A stretch of DNA of 64,000 nt from Prochlorococcus_E sp000760215 (GTDB lineage: Bacteria > Cyanobacteriota > Cyanobacteriia > PCC-6307 > Cyanobiaceae): assembly GCF_047303175.1 (NCBI RefSeq), contig NZ_CP138945.1; one strand, 5' to 3'. The notes beneath the pieces are model-generated. The model saw only the letters and a list, made by a program, of their open reading frames with translations. It searched no databases and had not been told where the DNA came from. The position numbers and the translations under genes are program-made. This document shows, piece after piece, positions 56,088-64,000 of the stretch; positions within the stretch are counted from its first letter, which is position 1, and each line of letters begins with the position of its first letter.

Positions 56088-56135
56088 AGATCTTCACCAA
56101 CAAAATAGTTCAATAATATATTTTAAACATAAAAG

Positions 56136-57302
56136 TTACGTAATTGGCCATATCGTCCGAATCTGATTGTGTATTTCTCCTGCCTCAATTCTTAGTTGAT
56201 CCTTATTTGTAGCAGTGAGGAGTTTTGTAACATGGCCAAGTTTGCGTCCGGGATGATTTTTAGTTTTGTTATACCAATGAACACTTAAACCAGGGATATC
56301 CTTCAATAATGAAAGCCTTTCAGATAATGATCCGTCATCTTCAAATCCCAATAGATTAACCATGATTGCGCCAGGAGATATTAGTTCTGGTTGTGGCATA
56401 GAAATTCCAGAAGCGATTGCAATCTGATGTTGAAACTGATTGCTCTTGCATGCCTCAATTGTAAAATGAGCTGAATTATGAGTTCTCGGAGCAATTTCAT
56501 TAACAAGTAAGCCTTCATCTCCATAGAAAAATTCTATGGCTAATACGCCATAATAATTGAGTTCTCTAACTAGAGATATAGCTATATTCTTCGCAAAAGA
56601 ACTTACTTGATGGGCTACATTTGCTGGTGCCATAACCCAATCACATATTTGATTACATTGAAATGTTTCTGTCAATGGAAAAATTTTGACATTTCCCTGT
56701 AAATCTCTTGAAATTACCAAGGATAATTCCTTTTCATAATTCACCCATTTCTCTAGAAACCAATCATTAGGATGAACTGATTTTAAAAGCTGCTTTAAAT
56801 CTGATTCGTTCCTTAGGACTCTTGTACCTTTACCGTCATACCCACCAATGGATGACTTTGCCATGAGTGGGAATGGCCAAAGATTATTATCAATTGATAC
56901 ACTGCCTTCATAAGAAGATAACGGTATCCAATCTGGTCCAGGAATATTTAGTCTGTTAAGAAGCTTGCGTTGGGAAAGTTTGTTTACTAGTGGTTTCATT
57001 GAGGACAAATTAGGAATAAATTTGACTCCAACATCCTCAAGGGAAGATAAAGTATCGGTATCTATCCATTCATTCTCAAAAGTTACGCATTTTGTTAACT
57101 GAGATAGTTTTCTGGTTCCATTAATATCATTAGTATCTGCAAGTATAAATCCATCAGCATTAGCAACTGCGGGATCTTGCTCAGAACCAGTTTGTACAAG
57201 CACTTCAACTGACATTCCCCTCGCTGCTATAGCTAGCATTTGTGCAAGCTGGCCTCCTCCAACCACACCAATACAATGATTCAGCTGATCTTCGTTTTTC
57301 AA
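56136..57302 (-). CDS. purK: 5-(carboxyamino)imidazole ribonucleotide synthase
   Basis: PurK is an ATP-grasp enzyme that carboxylates AIR in purine synthesis. It starts CIGVVGGGQLAQMLAIAARG (nucleotide-binding loop), continues with the ATP-grasp core (KSSIGGYDGKGT, NEIAPRTHNSAH) and ends near the typical C-terminus. The length of 388 aa is normal. The start is TTG 57302. Upstream lies the divergent aroB. A candidate 6S RNA lies downstream. Confidence 0.95.
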   Translation of the reverse strand: MKNEDQLNHCIGVVGGGQLAQMLAIAARGMSVEVLVQTGSEQDPAVANADGFILADTNDINGTRKLSQLTKCVTFENEWIDTDTLSSLEDVGVKFIPNLSSMKPLVNKLSQRKLLNRLNIPGPDWIPLSSYEGSVSIDNNLWPFPLMAKSSIGGYDGKGTRVLRNESDLKQLLKSVHPNDWFLEKWVNYEKELSLVISRDLQGNVKIFPLTETFQCNQICDWVMAPANVAHQVSSFAKNIAISLVRELNYYGVLAIEFFYGDEGLLVNEIAPRTHNSAHFTIEACKSNQFQHQIAIASGISMPQPELISPGAIMVNLLGFEDDGSLSERLSLLKDIPGLSVHWYNKTKNHPGRKLGHVTKLLTATNKDQLRIEAGEIHNQIRTIWPIT

Positions 57303-57382
57303 TGAAAACTCCTCTTTAATAAGCTTAACTAAAATGTCCCAAGAAAAATTGGGCTAATTACTGTATTTTCACTATTCATATT

Positions 57383-58492
57383 GTGTCTCAAGACAACAGC
57401 CGAATCAAAGTTGATTTAAAAACCAAACCATATGAAGTGGTTATTGGTTCCAATAATTTGAATTCAATTGGAATAGAATTGGAATATATTGGTGTAAAAA
57501 AGGGAACAAGGATATTAGTAGTAACAAATTCTGAAATAGCAAAGCCTTATAGCTCCTTATTTATTCAAAGTCTTAAGAGTGCGGGATATTTACCTTATCT
57601 TTTTATTGTTGAAGCTGGAGAAGAGCAAAAGAGAATTAGCACTATTGAGCTTATTCATAATGCTGCATACGAAAATCAAATTGAAAGATCATCCTTAATT
57701 ATTGCTTTAGGAGGTGGGGTCATAGGAGATATGGCTGGTTTTGCAGCTTCTACATGGCTTAGAGGAATATCTTTTATTCAGGTACCTACAACATTACTTG
57801 CAATGGTAGATGCATCTATAGGAGGGAAAACAGGAGTAAACCATCCTCAAGGGAAGAATCTAATTGGGGCATTTCATCAGCCAAGTTTAGTCTTAATTGA
57901 TATAAACACACTTAAAACTCTTCCAGAAAGGGAGTTCCGATCTGGAATGGCCGAAGTTATTAAGTATGGTGTGATAAAAGATAAAGAATTATTTTGCAAA
58001 TTAGAACAAATAAATAATCTTCAAAGTTTCAACAGAATAAACAATAAAGATTTACATGAAATTATAACTAGTTCAGCTAAAACTAAAGCTAGAATTGTTG
58101 AACTAGACGAGAGAGAAAGTGGTATTAGGGCAATTCTTAATTATGGACATACCTTCGGACATGTTGTAGAAACTCTTTGTGGTTATGGTAATTGGCTACA
58201 TGGAGAAGCAGTCTCTATTGGGATGATTGCTATAGGCCATCTTGCAATACAAAAAAGTTTTTGGGATGCAAAAAGCTTTATCAGACAAAAAGAATTACTA
58301 TTAAAGGCTGGATTACCAATAAGTTGGCCAACTATAAACCATCAATCAGTACTTCGATCACTAAAAGGAGATAAAAAGGTAAAAGATGGTAATTTAAGGT
58401 TCATTCTTCCTAAAACAATTGGAGAGGCTATAATCTCTAGTGAAATTACTACAAAGGATATAGAAGTATTATTAAAAAAACTAGACAATTAA
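57383..58492 (+). CDS. aroB: 3-dehydroquinate synthase
   Basis: The second enzyme of the shikimate pathway, NAD- and metal-dependent. NAD-binding GGGVIGDMAGFAAS, IGGKTGVNHPQGKNLIGAFHQP, and the metal-ligand segments AEVIKYG, NYGHTFGHVVE and WLHGEAVSIGM are all intact. The length of 369 aa is usual. The start is GTG 57383. Confidence 0.96.
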   Translation: MSQDNSRIKVDLKTKPYEVVIGSNNLNSIGIELEYIGVKKGTRILVVTNSEIAKPYSSLFIQSLKSAGYLPYLFIVEAGEEQKRISTIELIHNAAYENQIERSSLIIALGGGVIGDMAGFAASTWLRGISFIQVPTTLLAMVDASIGGKTGVNHPQGKNLIGAFHQPSLVLIDINTLKTLPEREFRSGMAEVIKYGVIKDKELFCKLEQINNLQSFNRINNKDLHEIITSSAKTKARIVELDERESGIRAILNYGHTFGHVVETLCGYGNWLHGEAVSIGMIAIGHLAIQKSFWDAKSFIRQKELLLKAGLPISWPTINHQSVLRSLKGDKKVKDGNLRFILPKTIGEAIISSEITTKDIEVLLKKLDN

Positions 58493-58500
58493 TTATTAAA

Positions 58501-59709
58501 TCAAGGGTCAGAAAGAAATCTAAAAGAAAGAAAATCATTACTGTATGATATTTTATTATTCCTTTTTTTAAAACAAAGCCATTTAAAGTCTCCTAAGCAA
58601 GTTGGGTCAACTAATCTAAGTAAGCTCTCTCTCTTTGACAAGGCCAAAGGTAATCTGGCCCCATCATATGACTTTAAATTATCAAGCTCATGTGCTAATC
58701 CTAAGGCTAATAGAGCTAAGCCTTGACTTCTACAACCAACAAAATCCCAATTATTTTTATTACTAAATAACTTAGTAGTTTCTAAACATATATGGGAAGT
58801 AAGATCACATATGCCAGCATTTTGGAGAATATCAGAGGATGCCATTTGATTACTATATGAAACTAAAGTTCCGTTACTTCTAGATGTTTTATAATAACGA
58901 TTTGCGTCTAAGGCATAATCTATAATCAACAATGGTCCTTCGATTAGAAATTGAGCAACATCATCAAACCATTTAGCAATATAAGTATGCCATTCCGTAG
59001 TCCAATTGTCTTCAGCTGTATCTGGAGGAATCTTTATATTACATACATTTCTTGCAATGTCTATGGATTCTTTTATCGCAGATGGCAATGGAAGAGTTGT
59101 AAAATCCAAATGATCTTTACCAGCTTTATTTCGTAAAAGAACACCTTGTAAATAAAGTTTCTTTGAAGACCAAACAACTCTATCGACAGGTAGCGCATCT
59201 AGAACTTCATTAGCTATTACTATCCCTCTAATTGGGGACATTTTTAATTCCTCAAAAGTAGTCCATCTTATTTTTGGGAAATCTATATCTGACAGTTTCT
59301 GTTTTTGTCGGGTGATCATTTCTTCATTAATCTCTACAAGTACAAGTTCAATTTTCGATTCTAAATAAGAATATTTATCCTTAATTACATTAAGTAAGTG
59401 AAAGGAAAGATCACCTTCTCCAGGACCAACATCGACTATTGAAATCTTTGGCCCTGTTTTCATTTTAGTTTCTAGTTCCTCTACCCAATCACTTATTTGT
59501 TTTACTAAAAGTTCACAGAAATCTTTTCCTAAAGAAGGAGAGGTTACAAAATCACCACTTGGGCCAATTCTTAATCTACCTGTAGCATATGATCCAGAAC
59601 CTGGGTGATTTAAGGACCAGTTCATAAAATCAGAAAAAGGTACACAACCTCCTGCTTCTTTAATAAGTTGCGCTAGCCAGTTAGGACAATTCACAAAAGA
59701 GCGATTCAT
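58501..59709 (-). CDS. SAM-dependent methyltransferase, MidA/NDUFAF7 family
   Basis: A 402-residue COG1565 protein. SAM-binding motif VDVGPGEGDLSFHLL is near residue 90; the family continues with IVIANEVLDALPVDRV. In mitochondria the homologue methylates an Arg of complex I; in cyanobacteria the target is unknown (the NDH-1 complex would be the analogy). It is convergent with aroB by 8 bases. Confidence 0.8.
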   Translation of the reverse strand: MNRSFVNCPNWLAQLIKEAGGCVPFSDFMNWSLNHPGSGSYATGRLRIGPSGDFVTSPSLGKDFCELLVKQISDWVEELETKMKTGPKISIVDVGPGEGDLSFHLLNVIKDKYSYLESKIELVLVEINEEMITRQKQKLSDIDFPKIRWTTFEELKMSPIRGIVIANEVLDALPVDRVVWSSKKLYLQGVLLRNKAGKDHLDFTTLPLPSAIKESIDIARNVCNIKIPPDTAEDNWTTEWHTYIAKWFDDVAQFLIEGPLLIIDYALDANRYYKTSRSNGTLVSYSNQMASSDILQNAGICDLTSHICLETTKLFSNKNNWDFVGCRSQGLALLALGLAHELDNLKSYDGARLPLALSKRESLLRLVDPTCLGDFKWLCFKKRNNKISYSNDFLSFRFLSDP

Positions 59710-59740
59710 CAGCGAGAATAGATAGAACTAATAATTTCTA

Positions 59741-60538
59741 ATGGATAGAAACAGACTAATAAGTTCTCTAAAAAATATTCTTGTGATCCTTTTCGTTTCA
59801 CTATCACTTTGTTCCCCTGTTATTGCATCTGACAATCATGACTTATTGCCAGATCACCAAACTCCTATTATAGACCTAGCAAAATCATTAAGCGAAACTC
59901 AACGAAAAGAGCTTGAAGAATCCTTAAATGATTATGAATCAAAAACAGGTTGGAAAATAAAAGTCTTAACTCAATACGAGAGATCCCCAGGACTCGCAAT
60001 TAAGGATTTCTGGCAACTTGATGAAACAAGTCTTGTTTTAATTGCCGATCCTAGAGGTGGGAATTTATTAAATTTCAACGTTGGTGATGCTTATTTTGCC
60101 TTATTACCAAGGCTTTTTTGGGTTGAACTGCAAACGAGATATGGAAATCAATTTTTTGTAAAAGAGAAAGGCGAAGATGGTGCAATTCTTGAATCTATTG
60201 AATCTGTAAGGATATGCCTAGACAAAGGTGGTTGCAATGTAGTACCTGGCCTACCAAAAGAACAATGGATTTGGACATTATCAACATCAATATTAGGTGG
60301 GATTATTGCAGGAGTATCTGCTGTACCTAGGCAAGAAAATGTTTCTATTGCCTGGAAATGGCTTGTACTGATGTCACCTTTATGGATAATGCTCTTTGGG
60401 ATATTTGGAATAGCTCCTGTAATTACAAGAACAAGTGAATTACTTCCTTTATTAAGGAATATAGTATCTTTTCTAGCGTGTTCAATAATCGCATTTTTAA
60501 TAACTCCTAGACGTCCAACCAACCAAGTTAATGAATAA
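59741..60538 (+). CDS. TPM-domain protein, Psb32-like
   Basis: A signal sequence (about 10-28, ending PVIASDN) precedes a lumenal TPM domain (about 38-170, starting TPIIDLAKSLSETQRKELEE), followed by membrane helices at about 182-195 and 205-258. This is the layout of Psb32, a thylakoid protein that protects photosystem II during repair. The gene name is inferred from the family. Confidence 0.75.
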   Translation: MDRNRLISSLKNILVILFVSLSLCSPVIASDNHDLLPDHQTPIIDLAKSLSETQRKELEESLNDYESKTGWKIKVLTQYERSPGLAIKDFWQLDETSLVLIADPRGGNLLNFNVGDAYFALLPRLFWVELQTRYGNQFFVKEKGEDGAILESIESVRICLDKGGCNVVPGLPKEQWIWTLSTSILGGIIAGVSAVPRQENVSIAWKWLVLMSPLWIMLFGIFGIAPVITRTSELLPLLRNIVSFLACSIIAFLITPRRPTNQVNE

Positions 60539-60572
60539 TGAATGATTAATAGTCAAAATAAATAATAAATAT

Positions 60573-61643
60573 TCAAATGAAATCTGATATTATTTTAGAA
60601 GACTCCAAAGCCCCAGTTGATGATAGTGGCAATGAATTATTTAGAATACTTTCACTATTTAGTTTCCAATTACCACTTAAAAAATCTTGTTTGGATAAAG
60701 ATGTACAAGAACTTAGTTTCTTAAGTGAATTAACAAGATAATCAGATTCTATAAAGGAGTCTCTGGTTACATAATAAATATTTAATTTGTAATATAAAGC
60801 CTCGCAAAATGTACTAAAGCCAGGTTTGCAAATTATAGAAGAACAATATGGCATTATATCAATAGGTCTATAAATAGATGGGATTAGAGATAAATTTTTA
60901 ATACCATAGTATTCAGTAGATCTAGTTATATTTGCTTCCATAATTAAGAAATGAAATTCGTTCCATGAAGAAAAATGATTGCTTGGCAAAAAGTAACCCA
61001 TACCTCCAAAATTTATTAAAATAATGGGTTTATTAATATTAAGTAGAAATGTGCGAAAACTTGAGTCTATTTTTCGATTGTTATTGACAATTAAACCAAC
61101 TTCTTTTTTAGGAATAGGCCAATTCATACCGAAAGAGAATGGGAGGCTTATTAGCAATGATCCAGTTGAATAACAAGATTTATAAAACTCTATGTGCTCT
61201 ATAAATCTATTATCATATGCTTTATATATATCATCCCATCCAAAGTTACCAATCCATATTAATGGTGCTGATAATATTTCAGCTAACTTTGAGGCTAAGG
61301 GTGGTATATCAGCAAGAACTAAGATAGGTAGTGAAAATTTCTCTATCCAATTTTGTTCTTGTATAATAATATTATTATAACTCTTATTTAATTTATCTAT
61401 CGATATAAGTGTGGCTTCAATATCTACATTAAGTGCGTTAGTCTGAACGGTACCAATATCCCATTGAACTCTACGATGTATAATTGGAATACCTTTAAAG
61501 GCAAGATCTAAAAAGCTAATATCTACATTAGAACTAACTACATAAGTCCAATCAGGTCTTAATTTATATAACTCAGAAAATATCGCAGCTTGTCTTGCTG
61601 CATGACCATAACCGTGACTTGAAAGACATAAATAAATAAGCAT
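60573..61643 (-). CDS. glycosyltransferase-like protein (MurG/GT28-type fold)
   Basis: A 356-residue protein with the N-terminal LCLSSHGYGHAARQAAIFSE, a nucleotide-sugar-type Rossmann start like MurG, and the C-terminal IICKPGFSTFCEALYY, the equivalent of the UDP-sugar binding loop. Donor and acceptor are unknown. It lies directly before the metallophosphoesterase gene on the same strand (11 bases), so they may be cotranscribed. Confidence 0.7.
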   Translation of the reverse strand: MLIYLCLSSHGYGHAARQAAIFSELYKLRPDWTYVVSSNVDISFLDLAFKGIPIIHRRVQWDIGTVQTNALNVDIEATLISIDKLNKSYNNIIIQEQNWIEKFSLPILVLADIPPLASKLAEILSAPLIWIGNFGWDDIYKAYDNRFIEHIEFYKSCYSTGSLLISLPFSFGMNWPIPKKEVGLIVNNNRKIDSSFRTFLLNINKPIILINFGGMGYFLPSNHFSSWNEFHFLIMEANITRSTEYYGIKNLSLIPSIYRPIDIMPYCSSIICKPGFSTFCEALYYKLNIYYVTRDSFIESDYLVNSLKKLSSCTSLSKQDFLSGNWKLNSESILNNSLPLSSTGALESSKIISDFI

Positions 61644-61654
61644 ATTAGTAATTT

Positions 61655-62497
61655 TCAGTTAAGAAGATCTTCTTTATATGCCAAAGAAAAGTCATCACGG
61701 TACCAACGATGGGATGCATGCATGAGTTTTCCGTTAAAAAATTCTACCCAGGAGAAATGTGTCAAAAGGGTTCCATTAGAATCTATGCCTTTTCTTGGGA
61801 CGCATGCTGCATTTAAATATGCAATTCCTCTTGTGCTATCTATATAAAAGGTATCTCTTATCCCACGTCCTCGCCTTAACTCGTGATGCATATGTCCAAA
61901 TACGACTAAGTCAACACTTCTCTCTTTTTTTATCTTATCGATAGAAAGTTCTAAGTCCTTATCTCCCCAGTCAATGGAAGGTGCTTTCCAATCTCTACCA
62001 CATAGACTTGAGACCTCAGAGCCTAAACCAGTAGGTCCTGAATGAGCCAAAATTATCAATGGGAGTTTTGATGGTAACTTTCTACTAGCATTAACAATTA
62101 TATCCACAGATTCTTCTATAGATATATGCCCATAGACAGATTTAACTTGCTCTGAAAGATAATATCCTCCACCAGCACTGCACGGTCTTGCGCCTACAAC
62201 AGAAATCAGGAGGTTCTCCCAAGAACAATTGCCCCATCCACAATCCTTGTCTCCAAGCAAGTCAAGTTGGCTTTTTAGTTGATGGCCACTAGTATCTATT
62301 CCTTTATCATGATTTCCAAGAATTATGCCTGTTGGTATAGAAAGATCATTGATTATCTTTGCTATGCGAATTTGACCATCATCAAGGTCCCCGACAAATA
62401 AGATTGCATCTGGATTTAAAGCATGAACCAATTCATTATCAGTATGAGACCATTCCCCGTGAAGGTCACCAGCAATAGCAATTCGAATAATTGTCAG
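61655..62497 (-). CDS. metallophosphoesterase (TIGR04168-like), non-canonical start
   Basis: A calcineurin-type phosphoesterase. Metal motifs: GDLHGEW, FVGDLDDGQ, GNHDKG, and GHMHHELRRG near the C-terminus. The first motif (62465-62445) lies upstream of the only TTG (62431) and needs an earlier start, but the open frame back to its upstream stop contains no ATG, GTG or TTG. The start must be a rare codon (CTG 62497 or ATT 62491) or the DNA contains an error. Coordinates assume CTG; about 280 aa. Substrate unknown. Confidence 0.75.
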   Translation of the reverse strand: MTIIRIAIAGDLHGEWSHTDNELVHALNPDAILFVGDLDDGQIRIAKIINDLSIPTGIILGNHDKGIDTSGHQLKSQLDLLGDKDCGWGNCSWENLLISVVGARPCSAGGGYYLSEQVKSVYGHISIEESVDIIVNASRKLPSKLPLIILAHSGPTGLGSEVSSLCGRDWKAPSIDWGDKDLELSIDKIKKERSVDLVVFGHMHHELRRGRGIRDTFYIDSTRGIAYLNAACVPRKGIDSNGTLLTHFSWVEFFNGKLMHASHRWYRDDFSLAYKEDLLN

Positions 62498-62522
62498 AGT
62501 AAATAGTATATAAAGCTCTATA

Positions 62523-63521
62523 CTGCCTCAAATTGCTGAAAAGAAACTGTTAACAGCTCAAAGCAGCCATCAAAAGATTACAAAGCCATCTCTAGACAAA
62601 GATGAAATTGTTGCGCAGATAAAAACACTCTGCGAAAAGAAAAACGCCATAATACTAGCCCATTATTATCAAGAAGACCTTATTCAAGACATAGCTCACT
62701 TCATAGGAGATTCTTTAGAGCTATCAAGAAAGGCTGCCAAAACAGATGCAGATGTAATTGTTTTTTGCGGTGTTCATTTCATGGCTGAAACAGCAAAAAT
62801 AATCTGTCCCGATAAAAAAGTGTTAATTCCAGACTTGGATGCAGGTTGTTCACTTGCCAATGAATGTCCAGGAGATGCTTTCAAAGACTTCATTGAGAAA
62901 CATCCTGATCATTACGTTATTAGTTACATAAATTGTTCGGCAGCTGTAAAAGCTCAAAGTGATCTCATATGTACTAGTAGTAATGCCGTTGATCTTGTGA
63001 AAAAGATACCTAGCGATATCCCTATTTTATTTGCACCAGACAAAAATCTTGGTAAGTGGGTTGAGAAACAAAGTGGTAGAAAGATGACATTATGGCCAGG
63101 CTCATGCACGGTACATGAAACATTCAGTGAAGAGGAAATCAACAAACTAAAAATACTTTATCCCGAAGCCGAGGTAATTGCTCATCCAGAATGTAATCAA
63201 GAGCTTTTAGAATATGCTGATTTCATAGGTTCTACAAGCAAGCTATTAGCATATGTACAAAATAACCATACTAAAACCTATATTGTACTTACAGAGCCAG
63301 GAATAATATATCAAATGCAAAAAAGAGAGCCTGCTAAAACTTTTATTGATGTCCCTAATCTTGATGGTTGTAGTTGCAATATTTGTCCCTACATGCGATT
63401 AAATACAATAGAAAAAGTACTCAAGTGTTTGAAATCATTAACACCTGAATTAACATTAGATGAAGATATCAGATTAAAAGCATTAGATCCAATCATGAAA
63501 ATGTTAGAGCTTAGTAAATAG
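62523..63521 (+). CDS. nadA: quinolinate synthase A, non-canonical start
   Basis: NadA condenses iminoaspartate with dihydroxyacetone phosphate to quinolinate (NAD synthesis) using a 4Fe-4S cluster. The conserved N-terminus AILLAHYYQ-type block (IILAHYYQEDLIQDIAHF, near residue 50) is read at about 62651-62704, but the first ATG in frame is 62781, well inside the domain. The open frame reaches back to a stop at about 62511 and has no ATG, GTG or TTG; CTG 62523 is the most natural candidate, giving 332 aa, a normal length. Cluster cysteines (CSLANEC, CNICP) are present. Confidence 0.85.
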   Translation: MPQIAEKKLLTAQSSHQKITKPSLDKDEIVAQIKTLCEKKNAIILAHYYQEDLIQDIAHFIGDSLELSRKAAKTDADVIVFCGVHFMAETAKIICPDKKVLIPDLDAGCSLANECPGDAFKDFIEKHPDHYVISYINCSAAVKAQSDLICTSSNAVDLVKKIPSDIPILFAPDKNLGKWVEKQSGRKMTLWPGSCTVHETFSEEEINKLKILYPEAEVIAHPECNQELLEYADFIGSTSKLLAYVQNNHTKTYIVLTEPGIIYQMQKREPAKTFIDVPNLDGCSCNICPYMRLNTIEKVLKCLKSLTPELTLDEDIRLKALDPIMKMLELSK

Positions 63522-63554
63522 GGTTTAGCAAAATATCTTATTGATTCTATCAAA

Positions 63555-64000
63555 TTAGAAAGATGTGGGAATCTCCAATGCCATAGAATAATTTGCAATC
63601 TTAGGAATGAAAGATTTATATTTAGGTTTTTGAGATAACAACTTAGACAATGCTGAGACAGCTACTGAATATTGATTATCTAATGATGTACCTAGTTGAT
63701 TTGCAGAAATATTGGTCTTATTTCTTTTACTTATTGAAGCTTCAATGTCAGGACTAATACCATTCTTGTGAATATCGATACCTTTAGGAGTCAAATACTT
63801 AGCAACTGTAACTGTTAAGCCTGAACCATCAACAAGAGGTCTCACAGATTGAACAAGTCCTTTCCCAAAAGTCTTTTTGCCAACAAGAATACCTCTATTA
63901 TTATCTTGAATTGCTGCAGACATAATTTCGCTAGCACTTGCAGACGCTTCGTTTACTAATAAAGCTAAAGGCTTAGAAATTAAAGCATTACCTGTAGCAC
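63555..64000 (-). CDS. ctpA: C-terminal processing peptidase (S41), 5' end outside window
   Basis: Partial gene entering from the right edge. The visible C-terminal part has the catalytic Ser/Lys dyad region: LLVNEASASASEIMSAAIQD and GKKTFGKGLVQSVRP. CtpA-type enzymes cut the C-terminal extension of precursor D1 in photosystem II; paralogues exist, so this could be one of several. It is convergent with nadA, 33 bases away. Confidence 0.85.
   Translation of the reverse strand, partial: ATGNALISKPLALLVNEASASASEIMSAAIQDNNRGILVGKKTFGKGLVQSVRPLVDGSGLTVTVAKYLTPKGIDIHKNGISPDIEASISKRNKTNISANQLGTSLDNQYSVAVSALSKLLSQKPKYKSFIPKIANYSMALEIPTSF

Noticed and set aside
55724..56090. Possible two-piece tmRNA because of TTCGAC and a T-arm-like CCAGTTCAAGACTGG
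   Set aside because: No tag peptide reading frame of the known cyanobacterial type and no matching acceptor stem were found on either strand.
60148..60522. 124-codon open frame antisense to the TPM protein
   Set aside because: Fully inside a well supported gene on the other strand; composition is that of a shadow.
62781..63521. nadA starting at ATG 62781
   Set aside because: This would drop the conserved AHYYQ and GDSLELSRKAA parts that are clearly encoded upstream in the same frame.
1..64000. CRISPR array, IS element, integrase or prophage
   Set aside because: No regularly spaced exact repeats, transposase-like frames or phage genes were recognised anywhere in the window.

Overview
The window is chromosomal DNA of a marine picocyanobacterium, most likely Prochlorococcus. 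The DNA is strongly AT-rich, genes are tightly packed and often overlap by 4 to 12 bases, and TTG and GTG starts are frequent. Oxygenic phototroph genes include the aerobic chlorophyll cyclase AcsF, the photosystem II subunit Psb30, the HemJ-type protoporphyrinogen oxidase, a Psb32-like TPM protein and a complex C (CCB) assembly factor. The strain was not determined. No insertion sequence, integrase, prophage or CRISPR array was seen, so this is core chromosome rather than an island.

Layout. 0-6 kb: dacB, coaD, a flavin reductase, uvrC, hemJ and a PHP phosphoesterase. 6-14.4 kb: cobN (cobalt insertion into the corrin ring), ilvE and B12-dependent metH; with cobU at 27.3 kb this points to cobamide synthesis and use. 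14.6-18.1 kb: two long non-coding stretches flank an Ap4A phosphorylase and an unusual protein with an RHH-like N-terminus and a C-terminal J domain. 18.1-28.3 kb: translation and RNA genes (rlmD-like, pheT, rpsR, an RNB nuclease, metG, trmL), lptC, a CCB factor and cobU. 28.5 kb: tRNA-Met(CAU). 29-33.6 kb: a 2-Cys peroxiredoxin, an FtsH-like AAA protein without its protease zinc site coupled to a multi-span membrane protein, rpmF and a HAD phosphatase. 33.7-42.9 kb: recJ, psb30, a split UPF0016 transporter pair, a Zam/RNase R-like protein lacking its catalytic motifs, ubiX, acsF and a [2Fe-2S] ferredoxin. 43-51.9 kb: tldD-pmbA-fmt, terC, a hypothetical gene and mfd. 52-56.1 kb: a loose zone of tiny ORFs and structured non-coding DNA, including a likely 6S RNA locus. 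56.1-64 kb: purK, aroB, a MidA-like methyltransferase, a TPM protein, a glycosyltransferase, a metallophosphoesterase, nadA and the C-terminal part of a CtpA protease.

The most notable signals are as follows. (1) The FtsH homologue at 30.4-32.2 kb has NEIGR in place of HEAGH and lacks the first transmembrane helix, yet keeps a full AAA module and is ATGA-coupled to a multi-span membrane protein. (2) The Zam/RNase R homologue at 36.9-39.3 kb has lost the Asp cluster and the paired Arg of the RNB active site, while a short intact RNB enzyme lies at 22.6 kb. (3) The divergent genes nadA and metallophosphoesterase both lack any ATG, GTG or TTG able to cover their conserved N-termini. (4) A repeat and hairpin array lies before rlmD. 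(5) Structured RNA candidates lie downstream of purK. (6) DnaA-box-like sites lie after mfd.
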